This document shows, piece after piece, positions 20,910 to 31,882 of a stretch of 33,695 bases of DNA. Origin of the DNA: Gnetum montanum (taxonomy: Eukaryota; Streptophyta; Gnetopsida; Gnetales; Gnetaceae); contig MNCI01030046.1 of assembly GCA_015680685.1 (NCBI GenBank), positions 64,001-97,695 of the forward strand, written 5' to 3'. The notes under the pieces were generated by a model, which had not been told where the DNA came from, made no database searches, and was given only the letters and a program-made list of their open reading frames with translations. How positions within the stretch are numbered: position 1 is the first letter of the stretch; every line of letters starts with the position of its first letter. Made by a program: the position numbers and the translations under genes.

Positions 20910-23031
20910 CTGCACACAAGTCCAGATGCATTATAAATCAACAATTTTAACACCTACATAAATGCAACTAACAGAAATAGAAAATAGCTGCATTTGCAAG
21001 GATTGGGCATGTTTTCAAAATTTAACACATTTCTAAATTTGATTGTATGTTAAGAGAAGACGTTGAATCTCAATGATTGCTTTATTATAAATGTATAGAT
21101 ATTTATTGCAACCCATGAACAGCAGGCAAGGTGTTCTAGCATGAAACAGTGGAGGGCTCTACATGACATGTGCAATTGAGTTATTTTTTATGATGGATCA
21201 ATTCAACGTGTTAGAATGAACATATAATAATTAGAACTAAAAACCATATAATTTAGTAAGAAACTATGTTTCAGAAGTCTTCAGGACATGAGGCTTTTTT
21301 GGACATATCCCTAAACATGTTTGGAAATACGAGGCTTTTTTGAGAACATGTTTCTCAGGTCCTAAGACCTAGGTTTGAGCCTGGGCACAGCCACTTGAAA
21401 AAGGTTAGGCTTTCACTCATCCACCAACCCTCCCAGGACCTCGCCTTCACAGGATAAGCATTGAGCCTCTGGGTGATAATCCTTTATAGGAAACATAAAG
21501 AGGAGTAACCTTATCCTCTACAACAGATATACTTTGCCAAAGAATTGAGATGTTCTAGAATGGATTTGCTAGCAGGTTATTCAAGATTATCAATCAAGTG
21601 CTGTAGGATCCTTTCTTTTTAGGCCATTTATAAAATTTGTAGTGTGATTTTTACCACAAAACATGTCTTTGACGGCAGGGAAGCTGTTGTCAGGACTTGG
21701 AATAGCAACTACAGTAGCAAAAAGCAAAACCTTATCCTTTAAACCAATTTATTTGTGGATTCAGTAACGTAGACATGGAAGTCCAACAGATAATGTGCCT
21801 CATGTGATCATAGTGCAAAGTGTTAGCCCAGATTTGCTACCAATTGTTTTGCTCTTTACTGTCCAACACCACCATCAAGAATTTCACCATCACAAAATGC
21901 TTACTACTGTCATGGAAATCAAAAAAATGGTTGCTGAGTAAACACCATCACAGAAGAAGCATCAATGAATTTGCAGCTTGCTTAGCTGCTACACAATGTG
22001 CAACTACTAACAACTACTCACTATGCAAAGCGATGCCAAGGTCCTGCAATGCCACAGCGTCCATCACAACCCTGATGTGGCCCCATTTGTTTGGAGACAC
22101 ATCCCTGTCCCGTTAACGTCCCAAACATGAAATTTTTCAGTGACGCATCCTTCCATCATACTGATAAGAATGTACAACATGTATTCAGAACGCATGGTTA
22201 ATGTTCTACGAACCTTACTCTTGTTATGATCTTGGCAAGGTCGACACAACACTTATTAGACTAGCAAAATTATATTTGGTGAAAAGGATTTCCTCAGCAA
22301 TATAGGTAAAAAATGATAGGCAGTGCAATACAGGTTGTGCAAACTCTCTATTGTCAAAAAATTAAATGTAATTGTTTATTTTTATTATTTGACTAAGAGA
22401 ATCTTTTTTCTTTTTCAAATTAATAAAATCCCAGAATTGATTCACTAAGTTGTTCAGCTTGAAATTTGTGTTGGTTTTTATTAGTATACACACATTAAAA
22501 TCCTTGTACATTCAGGCATTACATACCCATAGTAATTCCCATGAAAAGATCATATCTTGGTGCAACATTATGACCATAATTCTTTATTTTCCATGACAAA
22601 GCCCTGCCAACTGGTAAATGGCCTTTTGGCCAAAAAAAGTCAGCAGTTTCCAAGTTCAAAAATGTTCTATATCATTCATGTCAGTGCCAATCTAGAAACA
22701 CAGAGAAACATTAAACTTAATTTAAGGAAAGCATAGACACAATGCTGAAATACTAGCTGCCAGCATCATATTCTTATCCAAAAATATGTAATAGTCTGAA
22801 ATATTAAGTACTACCATTAAAGTTTAAAATGATCCTTTAAAACCAACTACCTTTTGAAAATCAATACACTAATAGATCATAAGAACATTTAATTCTATTC
22901 TCCGGACATCATTTTTAAATCTTGAAAAAAAATAAGAAACATGGAAAATTTTGGACTCATTTTCTTAAAACATAAACAGAATTTAAAAAAAAAAAACAGC
23001 ATCGAATCAGTAAAAGACTAGAAAACCAGAC
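20910..23031 (-). other. 2.1-kb intron between the first two SPOC exons
   Basis: The donor is AAGAG|GTCTGG (23032/23031) and the acceptor TGTGCAG. The intron is phase 2 and contains a SINE-like relic (about 21362-21486). A homopolymer A run (22984-22996, plus strand) lies some 35 nt past the donor. No coding sequence is seen. Confidence 0.8.
21362..21486 (+). repeat. SINE-like relic (tRNA-derived type, plant core)
   Basis: GGTTTGAGCCT (21372-21382) resembles a tRNA/SINE B box. It is followed by GGGCACAGCCACTTGAAAAA, GGTTAGGCTTTC, ACCCTCCCAGGACCTCGCC and TTGAGCCTCTGGG, in the order and spacing of the conserved central domain of many plant SINEs (GGTAAGGCT, CCCTCCC-AGACC-CGC, GCACTGGG). I cannot find a convincing A box, a poly(A)/T end or a target duplication, so the ends are approximate. 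The call rests on recalled family consensus, not on a search. Confidence 0.5.
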
Positions 23032-26000
23032 CTCTTAAAGAGAGCAGTCACCATTGCAGAGGCAGATGAATTCAACTGCAAACATCCTTCCCACAGTTTA
23101 ACCTCTGGTAGAATATTTGAATCCTTTTCATCTTTGAGTTCCTGAATCTTGCAAGAGAATACCAATTTGTTCTCAGATGCATCCTTTGAAACCAAAACCA
23201 TTTTACTTGAACTATCACTATGTTTCTTAATTTGCTCCTCAACTTCCAGTTTGGTTATTTTTCCTGCCAAATAAATTTCAGTATGGTCATATAAATCACC
23301 TGGATTGTGCCTTAATTTATTAGAATCATTTTCATTCACATGTTCATGGGCACATAATGGCATGTTTGGTTTGTCTTCCTTAGCTTCAGATCCTGGTACA
23401 ATTTCTGTTCCACCACCCAACTTATCCTCCTGCGTAACAGAACCGCCAACACAAACAGATGTTATTTTTTCTGGTATTTGATGTACAGTGTTTGTATGCA
23501 AATACCCTTGATCATATATTGATATATCAGCACTTTTTCCCTTCAAATTTTCATATGCATTTTCTATTTTGTCTACTTCATCTTGTGTTGCTTCAGGTAC
23601 TGGTATACTTGCTGCACTCTCAATTAACACCTCCTGCGGTGTCACAGAATTGTCAACAGAAGCATTTGCAATTCTTTCTGGCAAATGACCTGTATGATTG
23701 TTATAAGAATGACCTGGATCATTTGATTTACTAAAATCAATGTCCTTCAAACTATCATATGCACTTCTTAAGTCGTATATTATATCTTGCTCAGCTAGAG
23801 GTCCAGGTAGAATAACTGCAATGTCACATGACATCTCCTCCACAATGTCTATTTCGGAGTTAGAACCAGTTATCTTCTCTGACAAGTAACTGGACGGATC
23901 GGTATTCAGATTATCTGAGTCAGATCTTAATTTGTCAGAGTCACTGTCTTTCAATTGCTCATCAGCAGGGTCAGTATTGTCTCTTTGATCTTGCTTGGCA
24001 TCAGGTACCAACATGTCCTCTGTAACAGATTCACCAGCAGACATAGTTGTGGGAAGATTATCATTGGCTGCATGCAAATTTAAAACTTGATCGTCTGTTA
24101 ATGATGCTCCAGTGACATCTGATTCTTGACCTAAGAAAGCTAGTTGATCCTCGGCTGATATGCAGCTTGTAGAAATATCCTGGGTGTCAAAGACTGGTTG
24201 AGAAATCATATTTTCTTTTAAGCAAACCCCATCATCTGCTTTGGTTTGAATTTGGTTATCAGCATTGGGAGAACTGGAGTAAGACGGTGAAAGTCGGTCA
24301 TCATCTACAGCCATGTCTGTCAGTGTCAATTCCTGATGAGCTGAGGTCTGTGAAACTGAATATTGAGACGAATCAACAGATGCCAATTGCTTGGAAGTCA
24401 TGTCAGCACCATCCGCTTCTTTAACTTGGACATAATTATCAACTCTTTGAGAATTCAAGGCCACTGTTTTTTTCTGATGTTCATTTTCCTCCTCAGTTAC
24501 CTCGATGCTTGTACCTGTTTTTAATTGATAATCTGCAGTTTCTAAAATTTCCATGTTTGCATACTCCTCATCTTTTGTAAACAAAGTTTTGCAAAAATCT
24601 GAAGATGCCCGTCGCTTGGCAGTCATGCAAGCATCATCACCTGCTTCAACTTGCTCATAATTATGTAATATTTCAGAATTTAAGCAAGCTTGGTTAAGTT
24701 CAACATCTACAGTTGTGTTCATCAGTGTTCTCTCTTGGTCATGTGAGCTTTCAGAGCCTTTCATATGACTGCATTCATCATTTTTACGGCATTCACCCAA
24801 ACCAAAAGAAGTTAATAACGTGACATTCATGACAGCACCATCAGCTGCTTTATTTTGAGCATCGTTGTCAACCCTTGGGAAGCTTGAATCGGCTGCTGTT
24901 ATTGGATCTTCGGTTTGCTCAACATTGAGTGCACTTGGGATTGTGAGTGCCTTTCCTTGACAATCGACGGTTTGCAAAACTTCCATTTCTGCATACCGTT
25001 CATCATTTACAGCCACACATTCAGATAAATCAAAAGAAGCCAATTGCTTTGAAGCTGTGTTACATATCAGCTCTTTGTTTGATTCCACAACTGTTACATT
25101 TGTGCTCAAAGGTGTACTCACTTGATGATATGGAGGTTCAGAGATTTCCATATCTGTGTGCACTTCATCATTAACAGACCTATGTGAATCAAATGATACA
25201 AATTGCTTGGCAGTCATGCATGCACTATCGCCTGTTTTAGCTTGAAAATCCTTATTGGCTCTTGGAAAACTTGAATAAGATGCTGTTATTGAATCTTTAA
25301 TTATCTCGACATTATCGACATCGGTGCTTATAAATGTTCTTTGTTGATGATCAGCAGTTTGCTTAACTTTCACATCTGCATACTGATCATCTTTAACAGC
25401 CAAACATTCAGAAAAGTCAAAAGACAACAACTGCTTGCGAGTCATGTTACATACCAGCTCCGGAGTAATTTTACCAGACAACAAACAATGACAGAGTTTA
25501 GCATTGATGCTTCCCTTCAATTTCCTAATGACATATCTTGCCTTCTCACGGTACTTCTTGGAATTTCCATGCAGCTTAAAAATTGCTGATTCAAACTGTG
25601 CCACTAGATTCTCCATTTGATTAGATATTTCAATCTCGGAAAGCTTTTCTCCAACATTGTCCTCTATTTTTCCCATTTTTGCACCTTTACTGCGTGGCCT
25701 CTTTGGAACTGGACCCCATGAAACCTTACATTTGCCTAATTTTGATTCTAATTTTGCCCTTTTACTGTAGTTCTTATCATGCATGCCATCATCCGAACTT
25801 TGATGTTCTTTAATGTTGATTCCATTTTTCTGAAAAATAATCTCAACAAGGGGCATGAGTGACTTTTTCAGAGTGTTCCGGGTAGGGTCTACCACAGCAA
25901 TGCTATTTGTGGGAGTAGACAGTTCAATAAATTTTCTCTTCTTCGACTCCAACTTGTTACTCTTCTTTTTTATGTTTGTAATCCCAAAAAGAAGTCTAAG

Positions 26001-26051
26001 AGGAACATCATCCATTGAGGATGAGTACGGAGCACCAGGATCAAATGCCAT
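23032..26051 (-). CDS. Giant exon: TFS2M domain, long internal repeats, start of SPOC
   Basis: This 3,020-nt exon encodes 1,006 residues and is uninterrupted. Residues 1-56 are basic (KKKSNKLESKKRK). About 57-212 form a TFIIS-central (TFS2M) domain: SLMPLVEIIF, a ~65-residue insert with a basic KRPRSKGAK stretch, then FESAIFKLHG, KYREKARYVIRKLKG and ITPELVCNMTRKQLLS. This domain contacts RNA polymerase II in the family. Residues ~203-610 hold six imperfect ~55-76-residue repeats, each opening like MTxKQLxSFD. Residues ~675-933 hold four copies of a second repeat ending PEKIT or similar. From 985 (KLWEGCLQLN) the SPOC domain begins and is cut by the donor AAGAG|GTCTGG. Reading past the donor gives a spurious end at 23007. 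I start at ATG 26051; an acceptor-like TTTATAG just upstream suggests a longer N-terminus. Confidence 0.9.
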
Positions 26052-26069
26052 CCTCCAGAAATACGTTTC

Positions 26070-27163
26070 CTATAAATAAAACACCTTTAACATCCCTGAC
26101 AATCCAATCCACGGTTTCAGCCAAATCATCCAAACGATCCTATATCATTTGCAAACTACAAAATATGCAATTTGATTAAAAATAAACGGCTAACACACCA
26201 CAAAGCATTTAACTAGCCATTTGAATGCAGAAAATCAAACAAATTTACAATTTGCGTAGTCTACCAGCTGTACTAAACATGATTAAATCAACGGTGATGT
26301 GAAACACTAGGAAATTGGTATTATTGTTGCTACTGTTCGGTACTACCAAAACTGAGTGAACCGCTTTCAAAATTCATAAAACAATAAAACCATATTATAA
26401 CCAACTTCAAAGTTGAAATTTCTAAGATGACTGCCTGTATGTCAGATGCAATACTGATCTGATAAACACTAGACAATTATCCAATCCTGACTTGAGACCA
26501 ACAGGAAAACTTAAACGTATGTGACCTTCGGGGTTTAAGTGACTTGAATGCGGAATTTTAATCACATTGTTCCAAGTTGAATTAGAACTTACTTTTTCGA
26601 AGCATCGCTCAAACCATTCCAAGTTAGAAAAACAATAGATTTTTACGGCTAAGCTTATCGAATTCAACTCGTAGATTTAACTTTGTTTCTTGAATAGCCT
26701 ATGAAAAGTTTCCTTCCTCTAAATAGGAAGGAAATATGGTACATGACAACAAACAAATATACCATCTAAATCTAGTTGCAAGTTTTCTGGAAAATCAAGC
26801 AGTCGTAACACCCTAGAACGAAAGTCCTACGCGATTAACACACGATAAAAGGAATGAAAAAGAAAACAATAAGCACTAAAGACATCCCAGTTTCCAGAAA
26901 CACCTCGAGAATCTTCAACAAAGCTTTTCTTCTTGTTGATGTTTATATACATAAATCATTTACAACATTCCCTCCAAATCTTTGCTGCTATTACCCGTAA
27001 TATATTGGCTGCAACGCCGCCAACAGGAGTAATTTTGACCATAAACAAAACGCGCGGGGAAATTTCAACACCGCTTGAAATTTCGCAGAAGCCCTAATCC
27101 ATAGGGGATTCAGTCTGCAATATTTAAAAAAGGGAAATAAACCAAATAAAAATCGCAACGTAC
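26070..27163 (-). other. Probable first intron (1,094 nt)
   Basis: A GTACGT donor at 27163 and a TTTATTTATAG acceptor ending at 26070 frame this stretch. The acceptor TAG is in frame with the downstream coding sequence, so the coding region cannot extend through it unspliced. I see no gene within. Whether the upstream exon codes or is 5' UTR is uncertain. Confidence 0.45.
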
Positions 27164-27208
27164 CAGCGTTACAACGCCTGAAAGTAAGCCGTTGAATTCT
27201 TCTGCCAT
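27164..27208 (-). CDS. Candidate first coding exon (15 codons)
   Basis: An ATG at 27208 opens MAEEFNGLLSGVVTL and ends at CTG|GTACGT in phase 0. The acceptor before the giant exon (26070) begins with whole codons GAA ACG TAT TTC TGG AGG ATG, also phase 0. The splice therefore adds 21 residues ahead of the ATG at 26051. Matching phases and good splice signals support it, but there is no homology I can recall. An upstream TATATA on the minus strand (plus 27550-27555) is a weak promoter candidate. Confidence 0.4.
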
Positions 27209-28238
27209 AAATTATCTGTTCCAAATCTTTACATTTACGCTCTTATCCTCGACGTAATTTGGCGCAGTTACTACTCTTCGTCGCTGCATCAACCAAAATA
27301 ATGTGCCACCGGGATTCTGAGATACCATGCAAAATTTGTTTGCATAATAATACCAGGACAAGAATTTTGCTTGTAACAAACTGAAACAAACCCAAACGAA
27401 AATTTAAAATCTCTTTAAAAAAAATAAGACATCAATTCTTGGAACAGAGGAAAGAAAAAATTAGAACATAATGGTGACAAACGATTAGTTTGGCATCAAT
27501 TTATTTCTAAGGTTCCAAATAACATGGCACCGCCGCGGTTAAGCATGTGTATATATGCTCGTGGGTGGGTTTTATGTTTGATTTGAGTGAGGAACCATTC
27601 ATGCTTCGCTTTAGATATAAGTTGTCCAACTCAGACTCATTGAGGATACTGAAGTACGTGTATTTTTTGGCAATATGTCATGTGAGGTTGTCTTTTATTT
27701 TTTCTTTGGAGAATTTCTATTGCATTATCTGTTTTTTGTTTTTTGCTTTTTTTCTTTTTTTTTTTGGTGTGTGAGGGGTGGTGTTGTTGAAAAATATACC
27801 TTGTTAGCAAATCAAAAATTAGAGGAATGTGGAGATATTTTAGGTTCCATGCTAGAACTACATGGGCCCTAATTCCTTGTGAACTTCATCACAAAGATAT
27901 ATAAGGTTGAAGAGGAGCTTTCTCTTTGATGCTCGAGCCCTTTCTTCAAAATTGTGCTTAAGGCTAGACGCATTAATATAGAAATATATCAAAAACCTAC
28001 TAGGAGATCGGTGTCTCAAGTACTTGTGTGTGTGCACACCTCATTAGTCTGGTTGCATAATTAATGCTTATGGAGGTTCTAACACCTCTAACCATTAACT
28101 ATTGAGTTGTATGCTATATTGTGAAATAGGGTGCTAAGCATTAAGGTGTAATCCACCTGGAGTATGCCCTCTCACATTGTTGCTATTAGGACTCTTGGGT
28201 GGTGGCGAATAGTATTTTCCAATCATGGCATCGTTACA
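27209..28238. other. Upstream region: promoter of the SPOC gene, then repeat-derived sequence
   Basis: The part next to the gene (27209 to about 27600) should hold its minus-strand promoter; only a weak TATATA (27550-27555) is seen. A T-rich tract with a pyrimidine run lies at about 27725-27770. From around 27780 the sequence may be the LTR of the element whose primer-binding site is at 28241, since it ends ...TTACA and a TGTTG occurs near 27782. I cannot verify the left end. Confidence 0.3.
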
Positions 28239-28240
28239 CT

Positions 28241-28451
28241 TGGTATCAAAGTGTGTTGCAAGATCGATGGTGGTTTGCAATTTGTTGGTTGATTTTGAAA
28301 AGCCATGGCATTCAAGAAGAAGAACAAGGGAAGCCACAACTCTAGCAAGGCTCCTACTGGCTCCAACCCTCATGATGACATGGAAGAGTGTGTGCATGTT
28401 GAGGGACACAATGTGACTTATGTACCTAAAAACTTGAGTGATGATGATTAG
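28241..28451 (+). mobile_element. Start of a degraded LTR retrotransposon: PBS and gag-like N-terminus
   Basis: TGGTATCAAAGT (28241-28252) matches the initiator-Met-tRNA primer-binding site TGGTATCAGAGC at 10 of 12 positions, two bases after a sequence ending ACA (28238). An ATG at 28305 opens 48 codons beginning MAFKKKNKGSHNSSK, a basic, Ser/Lys-rich start seen in many plant gag proteins, and ends TAG at 28451. Further gag-like patches may follow (MEIELINQCMHFHELEARKE near 28640) but are full of stops. No second LTR was found in the window. Confidence 0.4.
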
Positions 28452-30823
28452 CACATCCTCCCAAACATGGAAAATATTGAACTTCATTATCTAAGTCTTG
28501 AATTTAACTTTCTTCATCAGTGAAGCTTCATGCAAGATTTACCACACATTTGAATCACCATGCATCAACCTAGTAAAGCATCTAAGGAGTAATACAACAA
28601 CAACATTAAAAACTTACCTTTGGTAAATTTTACGAGCATGGAAATTGAGTTGATTAATCAATGTATGCATTTTCATGAACTAGAAGCTAGGAAAGAGGGA
28701 TTAGAAAAATAGGAGAATGATTAGAGCACTAAGAACGATGGAATATAGGCACAAATGAGATGCACTAGAGAGAGTGTATCATGATTAAACCTCAAATCAT
28801 GAAGAGTTAACACTCACACAAGTGAGAGATCAATCAAGTACCTTATGTAATGCAACCACCACCATCATTAGGAGATAAGCTTTACTTACTCACTTACAAT
28901 TTCAATTCACCAAGAAGTTAGAAGTGGGTCCTTTTCATATTAAGCACTTGCCTTTCTTGATATTGTGAAACCTATTGATGATACATCCATGGATTCCCAA
29001 CTATTAGTGAGACATTAGCATCAAACATGAGTACCTATCATATACAATAATGGAAAGAGAATGGAATGAAAGGGATGAAAAATGAATACTAGACAAGATA
29101 AAAGGGTAAGAGTAAAACATTACCAGATCCCCAACCAACCATTCCATTAGCTCGTGGAGCAGTTGAGCATGTTCTACACTCCATGAGAGATCCACTGTCA
29201 CATTCTTCCACTATTACTTATTCATACAATAGGGATTGACCTCAAAGTTTCCTTTCCAAGCATATGATCATACCTACTACTTCCAATGCCATCATGCCTT
29301 GATTATTTTGTGGCTAATCCTTGGTGAGACCAAACCAAAATAATGTACCACCGAACATATAGAAGTCAAGATTCTAGTTTGGTTTTCCTTCATCTATGCA
29401 TGTATGCATAGTAGGCTCCCCAAATTTTACTTTACTAAAAACCTCTCATCAATCCCCTTGGCTATACTCATCAATACCACATTCCAACAAAGATTACAAA
29501 ATCATGATCAAAGAAGGAAAAATTTCTAGGTTTCAATATGATCAAGGCTTGGGTCAAGAATGATGATGTTCATCCAAGGAATAAAAGGATCTAGGATTTG
29601 GGTGGGAGTAACAATTGGCATTACCAAAGTTCACTAGGAGAGAGATTTATAGGTCTTCGTGGCCATGTGTAGGAATGAGCAAGAGGTTGTCTTTGACTAT
29701 GACATTTTGGAAAGTTAAGTGATTTAGACAATGGATTAAACATGAGAAAGACTTGCATAGGCATGGGTTCAACTAGTCATTTGGTTTGATGTGAGAAATT
29801 ATAAGATCAATTTTGATGGTAGAAATATCAATGTATATGGATTGATAACTTGAAGTTACATTACTCTTCCCATGACCTCTTCTTATCATCGTTGTTATTT
29901 TTCTAATATATATTTTTTCTTTCTTTTTTCTTTTTCTTTTTGTTTCTTTTCATTCATCATCATCAATTTTTTTCTTCATATTTTTTTTCTAGGAAGAGGG
30001 TTTTTGATGGAGCATGGAAATCATGGAAATGATTGAAGTACCAAATCACCACCTGGAGTCTTCAACTTGCACGAACATGAGAATTCATTCTAACATGCAC
30101 AGGTTCATGAGATTATGAATCTCTTTTAATGAGGGTGACTAGGTAAGATAACATGTGCACCTTACTTTAATCACACTAATTAAACCCATCTGATGGTAAC
30201 AAGGATCTTTGATGATGGACCATTTCCTTGCTAGTTATCAAGAACTCCTTCAAGATTCTAGAGCTCACACCCTAAAATGTGAATCCACTACCTACTTATG
30301 GTTCTAGTAAACTGAGCTTCAATAGCTCATGGTGTGAGTCCTAGATCCCCATTGAATCTAAGCTTGATTCACTAGTTATGGATAGAAGAAAGGTGGGTCG
30401 ATGAATTTGATGTGTAGACATTCCATTGATCAAAGCTCTACTTTGAACTTGTTTAGCACTCTTACATCCTCATCACATCTATAACTCATCCATCAACCAT
30501 TGAATTATTGGGTGAGTATTTATAAAGCAGATTAATTGATTTTCCCACATACACACATATACACATAATAAAACCACTAAAAAAGAAAATAAAATATCAT
30601 AATTGATTATTTGCTAAGCTCAAAAAGTATAAGATTCTAACTAAACACACCAACGTTATTTAATGTACTAGTGGAAATAGTAGAAAAATAATTCTTTAAC
30701 ATGGTGTGGAGGATTACCCTCTCTATGACTGATCCATGTCTATCACTTAATAGATCTTTTAGTGTTAAATTGAAAGTTTAACATAATTAGAGATGAAAGA
30801 TATTCATTATGGTATACCAGGTG
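28452..30823. other. Repeat-derived intergenic sequence without intact genes
   Basis: Short open patches occur on both strands but none is long or recognisable. The sequence probably belongs to decayed LTR elements, judging from the gag-like start at 28305 and the protease relic at 30.8 kb. A T/C-rich tract (about 29905-29990) ends CTAGGAAGAGGG. I can assign nothing further. Confidence 0.35.
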
Positions 30824-31210
30824 TTACCCATAAAGTAGTCCATCTGGTTCACTTGAATGGTACATGTGCATAGTGGAACAGGATTGGGAAGAATCACAAG
30901 GTATTTTCTTATAATTCATCCTTTTGGTCTCATATTTTTTATTGATTTTTGGGTGAATATATGGAAAGATCAACCTAGCATTAGCAATTGTCAACCAGAC
31001 TCTTCCTGTAACAATAGGAATATCCTCTTCCACCTTGTTTTCTAACTTGATCACATCACATATCTGTCTTATGGGGTATACATATGATTAGTCTACTAGC
31101 TACAATTGAATTCTGGTACACTTGAGAGGAGAAAATCCCCAATCAAGGTACTTTTGCAATGAGATGATATTAACTCCTAAACTAGAGTCACAGAGAGCTA
31201 GGTAGTAAAC
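30824..31210 (-). pseudogene. Retropepsin relic of a Ty3-like retrotransposon
   Basis: One minus-strand frame contains LALCDSSLGVNIISL (about 31210-31167), then DWGFSPLKCTRIQL, LVD, DVIKLENKVEEDIPIVTGR and WLTIANARLI (about 30965). This is the order of a plant Ty3-type aspartic protease: ALCDLGASVN..., PL.PT.I.LQLAD.S, ...VEDV..., DMEE..IP..LGRPFLATA.A.I. The catalytic D-(S/T)-G is not intact, two stops interrupt, and a block between DV and EED is shorter than usual. Upstream on the same strand (to about 31370) is more open sequence that could be gag. The relic runs opposite to the LTR element at 31818, which may have inserted into it. Confidence 0.55.
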
Positions 31211-31817
31211 CTTTTTTTTTTCTCAATTTGAATTTTCATCATGGGACTACTAGGATCTAATCATTTTTTGGGCAAATATACTTCTTTGATCATCCATGTA
31301 GCTACTGTAGATATTGAAATGGTGATAACATCACCATCATATGTCATCTTGTTACCTCTACCAGACATAACTAGGAAACTTGTCCCTAAAGTTGATATTG
31401 CACTTTGATTAAGATAAATAAGATGGAGCCCCATTGTTCCTTGGAACCATTAAGCCAAAGTAATATTCCAATACTTGAGGATCATGAATGGACACCTCAA
31501 AGTATTCCATGATCCACAAATCATGGTGAGGAATTAAGAAAACTATTGACCTTGAGACCTCTCTCACAAATTTTCTTTGCATAAAAGAAGCAATGTTCTT
31601 AGAGTGGAGACTAGGATAAGCTTCAAGAGTACTCTTCTTTTAGAGGTTTGAACACTATCAAATTTAAGAAGTCACCCAGCTTAAGAAGCACTAGGCTCAA
31701 AGAAAGGTACTAATCTTGAGACTACATGTCCTTCTAATCAAGACCTCACATGAAACAAAAAGAATACTTGTTGAAATCCAAAAAATCATTCCTGCTCCAT
31801 GAAGAAAGGAATAAGGT
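31211..31817. other. Probable older retroelement sequence left of the LTR
   Basis: A minus-strand open patch (about 31370-31265, SGRGNKMTYDGDVITISIS) lies just upstream of the protease relic and is plausibly part of the same element. The rest shows nothing recognisable. The base before 31818 would be the insertion site of the next element; its target duplication cannot be checked because the other end is outside the window. Confidence 0.3.
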
Positions 31818-31845
31818 TGATGAGACGCGATATGCACAAGTCACG

Positions 31846-31863
31846 ATATCGCGTACGCGATAT
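31846..31863. promoter_or_regulatory. 18-bp CpG palindrome upstream of the LTR TATA box
   Basis: ATATCGCGTACGCGATAT is perfectly self-complementary. A related CGCGATAT half-site lies just upstream (about 31826). It ends 20 bp before TATAAATA, so it is well placed to be a dimeric factor site for LTR transcription. That role is inference only. Confidence 0.5.
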
Positions 31864-31882
31864 TGCGGTCCACCGCCAAATC

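Larger units (their letters stand above)
624..26051 (-). other. Gene span: plant TFIIS-central (TFS2M) + SPOC domain protein
   Basis: Four coding exons on the minus strand form one gene: 26051-23032, 20909-20789, 2444-2385 and 2294-624. The spliced CDS is 4,872 nt, exactly 1,624 codons (1,623 residues plus TGA). Every intron begins GT and ends AG. The first junction splits one codon (AG|T, Ser) and the other two fall between codons. The SPOC domain reads continuously only after splicing, which is the main support for joining exons 18 kb apart. Family members (human PHF3/DIDO1, yeast Bye1, the Arabidopsis SPOC/TFIIS-like proteins) act in the nucleus on RNA polymerase II, SPOC reading the phosphorylated C-terminal domain. 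I see no PHD finger. A further 5' exon may exist (see 27164-27208). Confidence 0.82.

Noticed and set aside
21340-21420. tRNA gene suggested by GGTTTGAGCCT
   Set aside because: There is no A box, no cloverleaf and no acceptor stem. The context fits a SINE core instead.
23007-23031. C-terminus of a single-exon 1,014-residue protein
   Set aside because: The last eight codons lie beyond a good GT donor. Splicing restores the SPOC sequence, so this end is intronic read-through.
27547-27872. Plus-strand open frames upstream of the gene
   Set aside because: They are driven by a T-rich (Phe/Leu) low-complexity tract, with no domain or splice context.
29900-29998. T/C-rich tract as a polypurine tract (minus strand) of an LTR element
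   Set aside because: No LTR boundary follows it, and such tracts are common in this AT-rich sequence.
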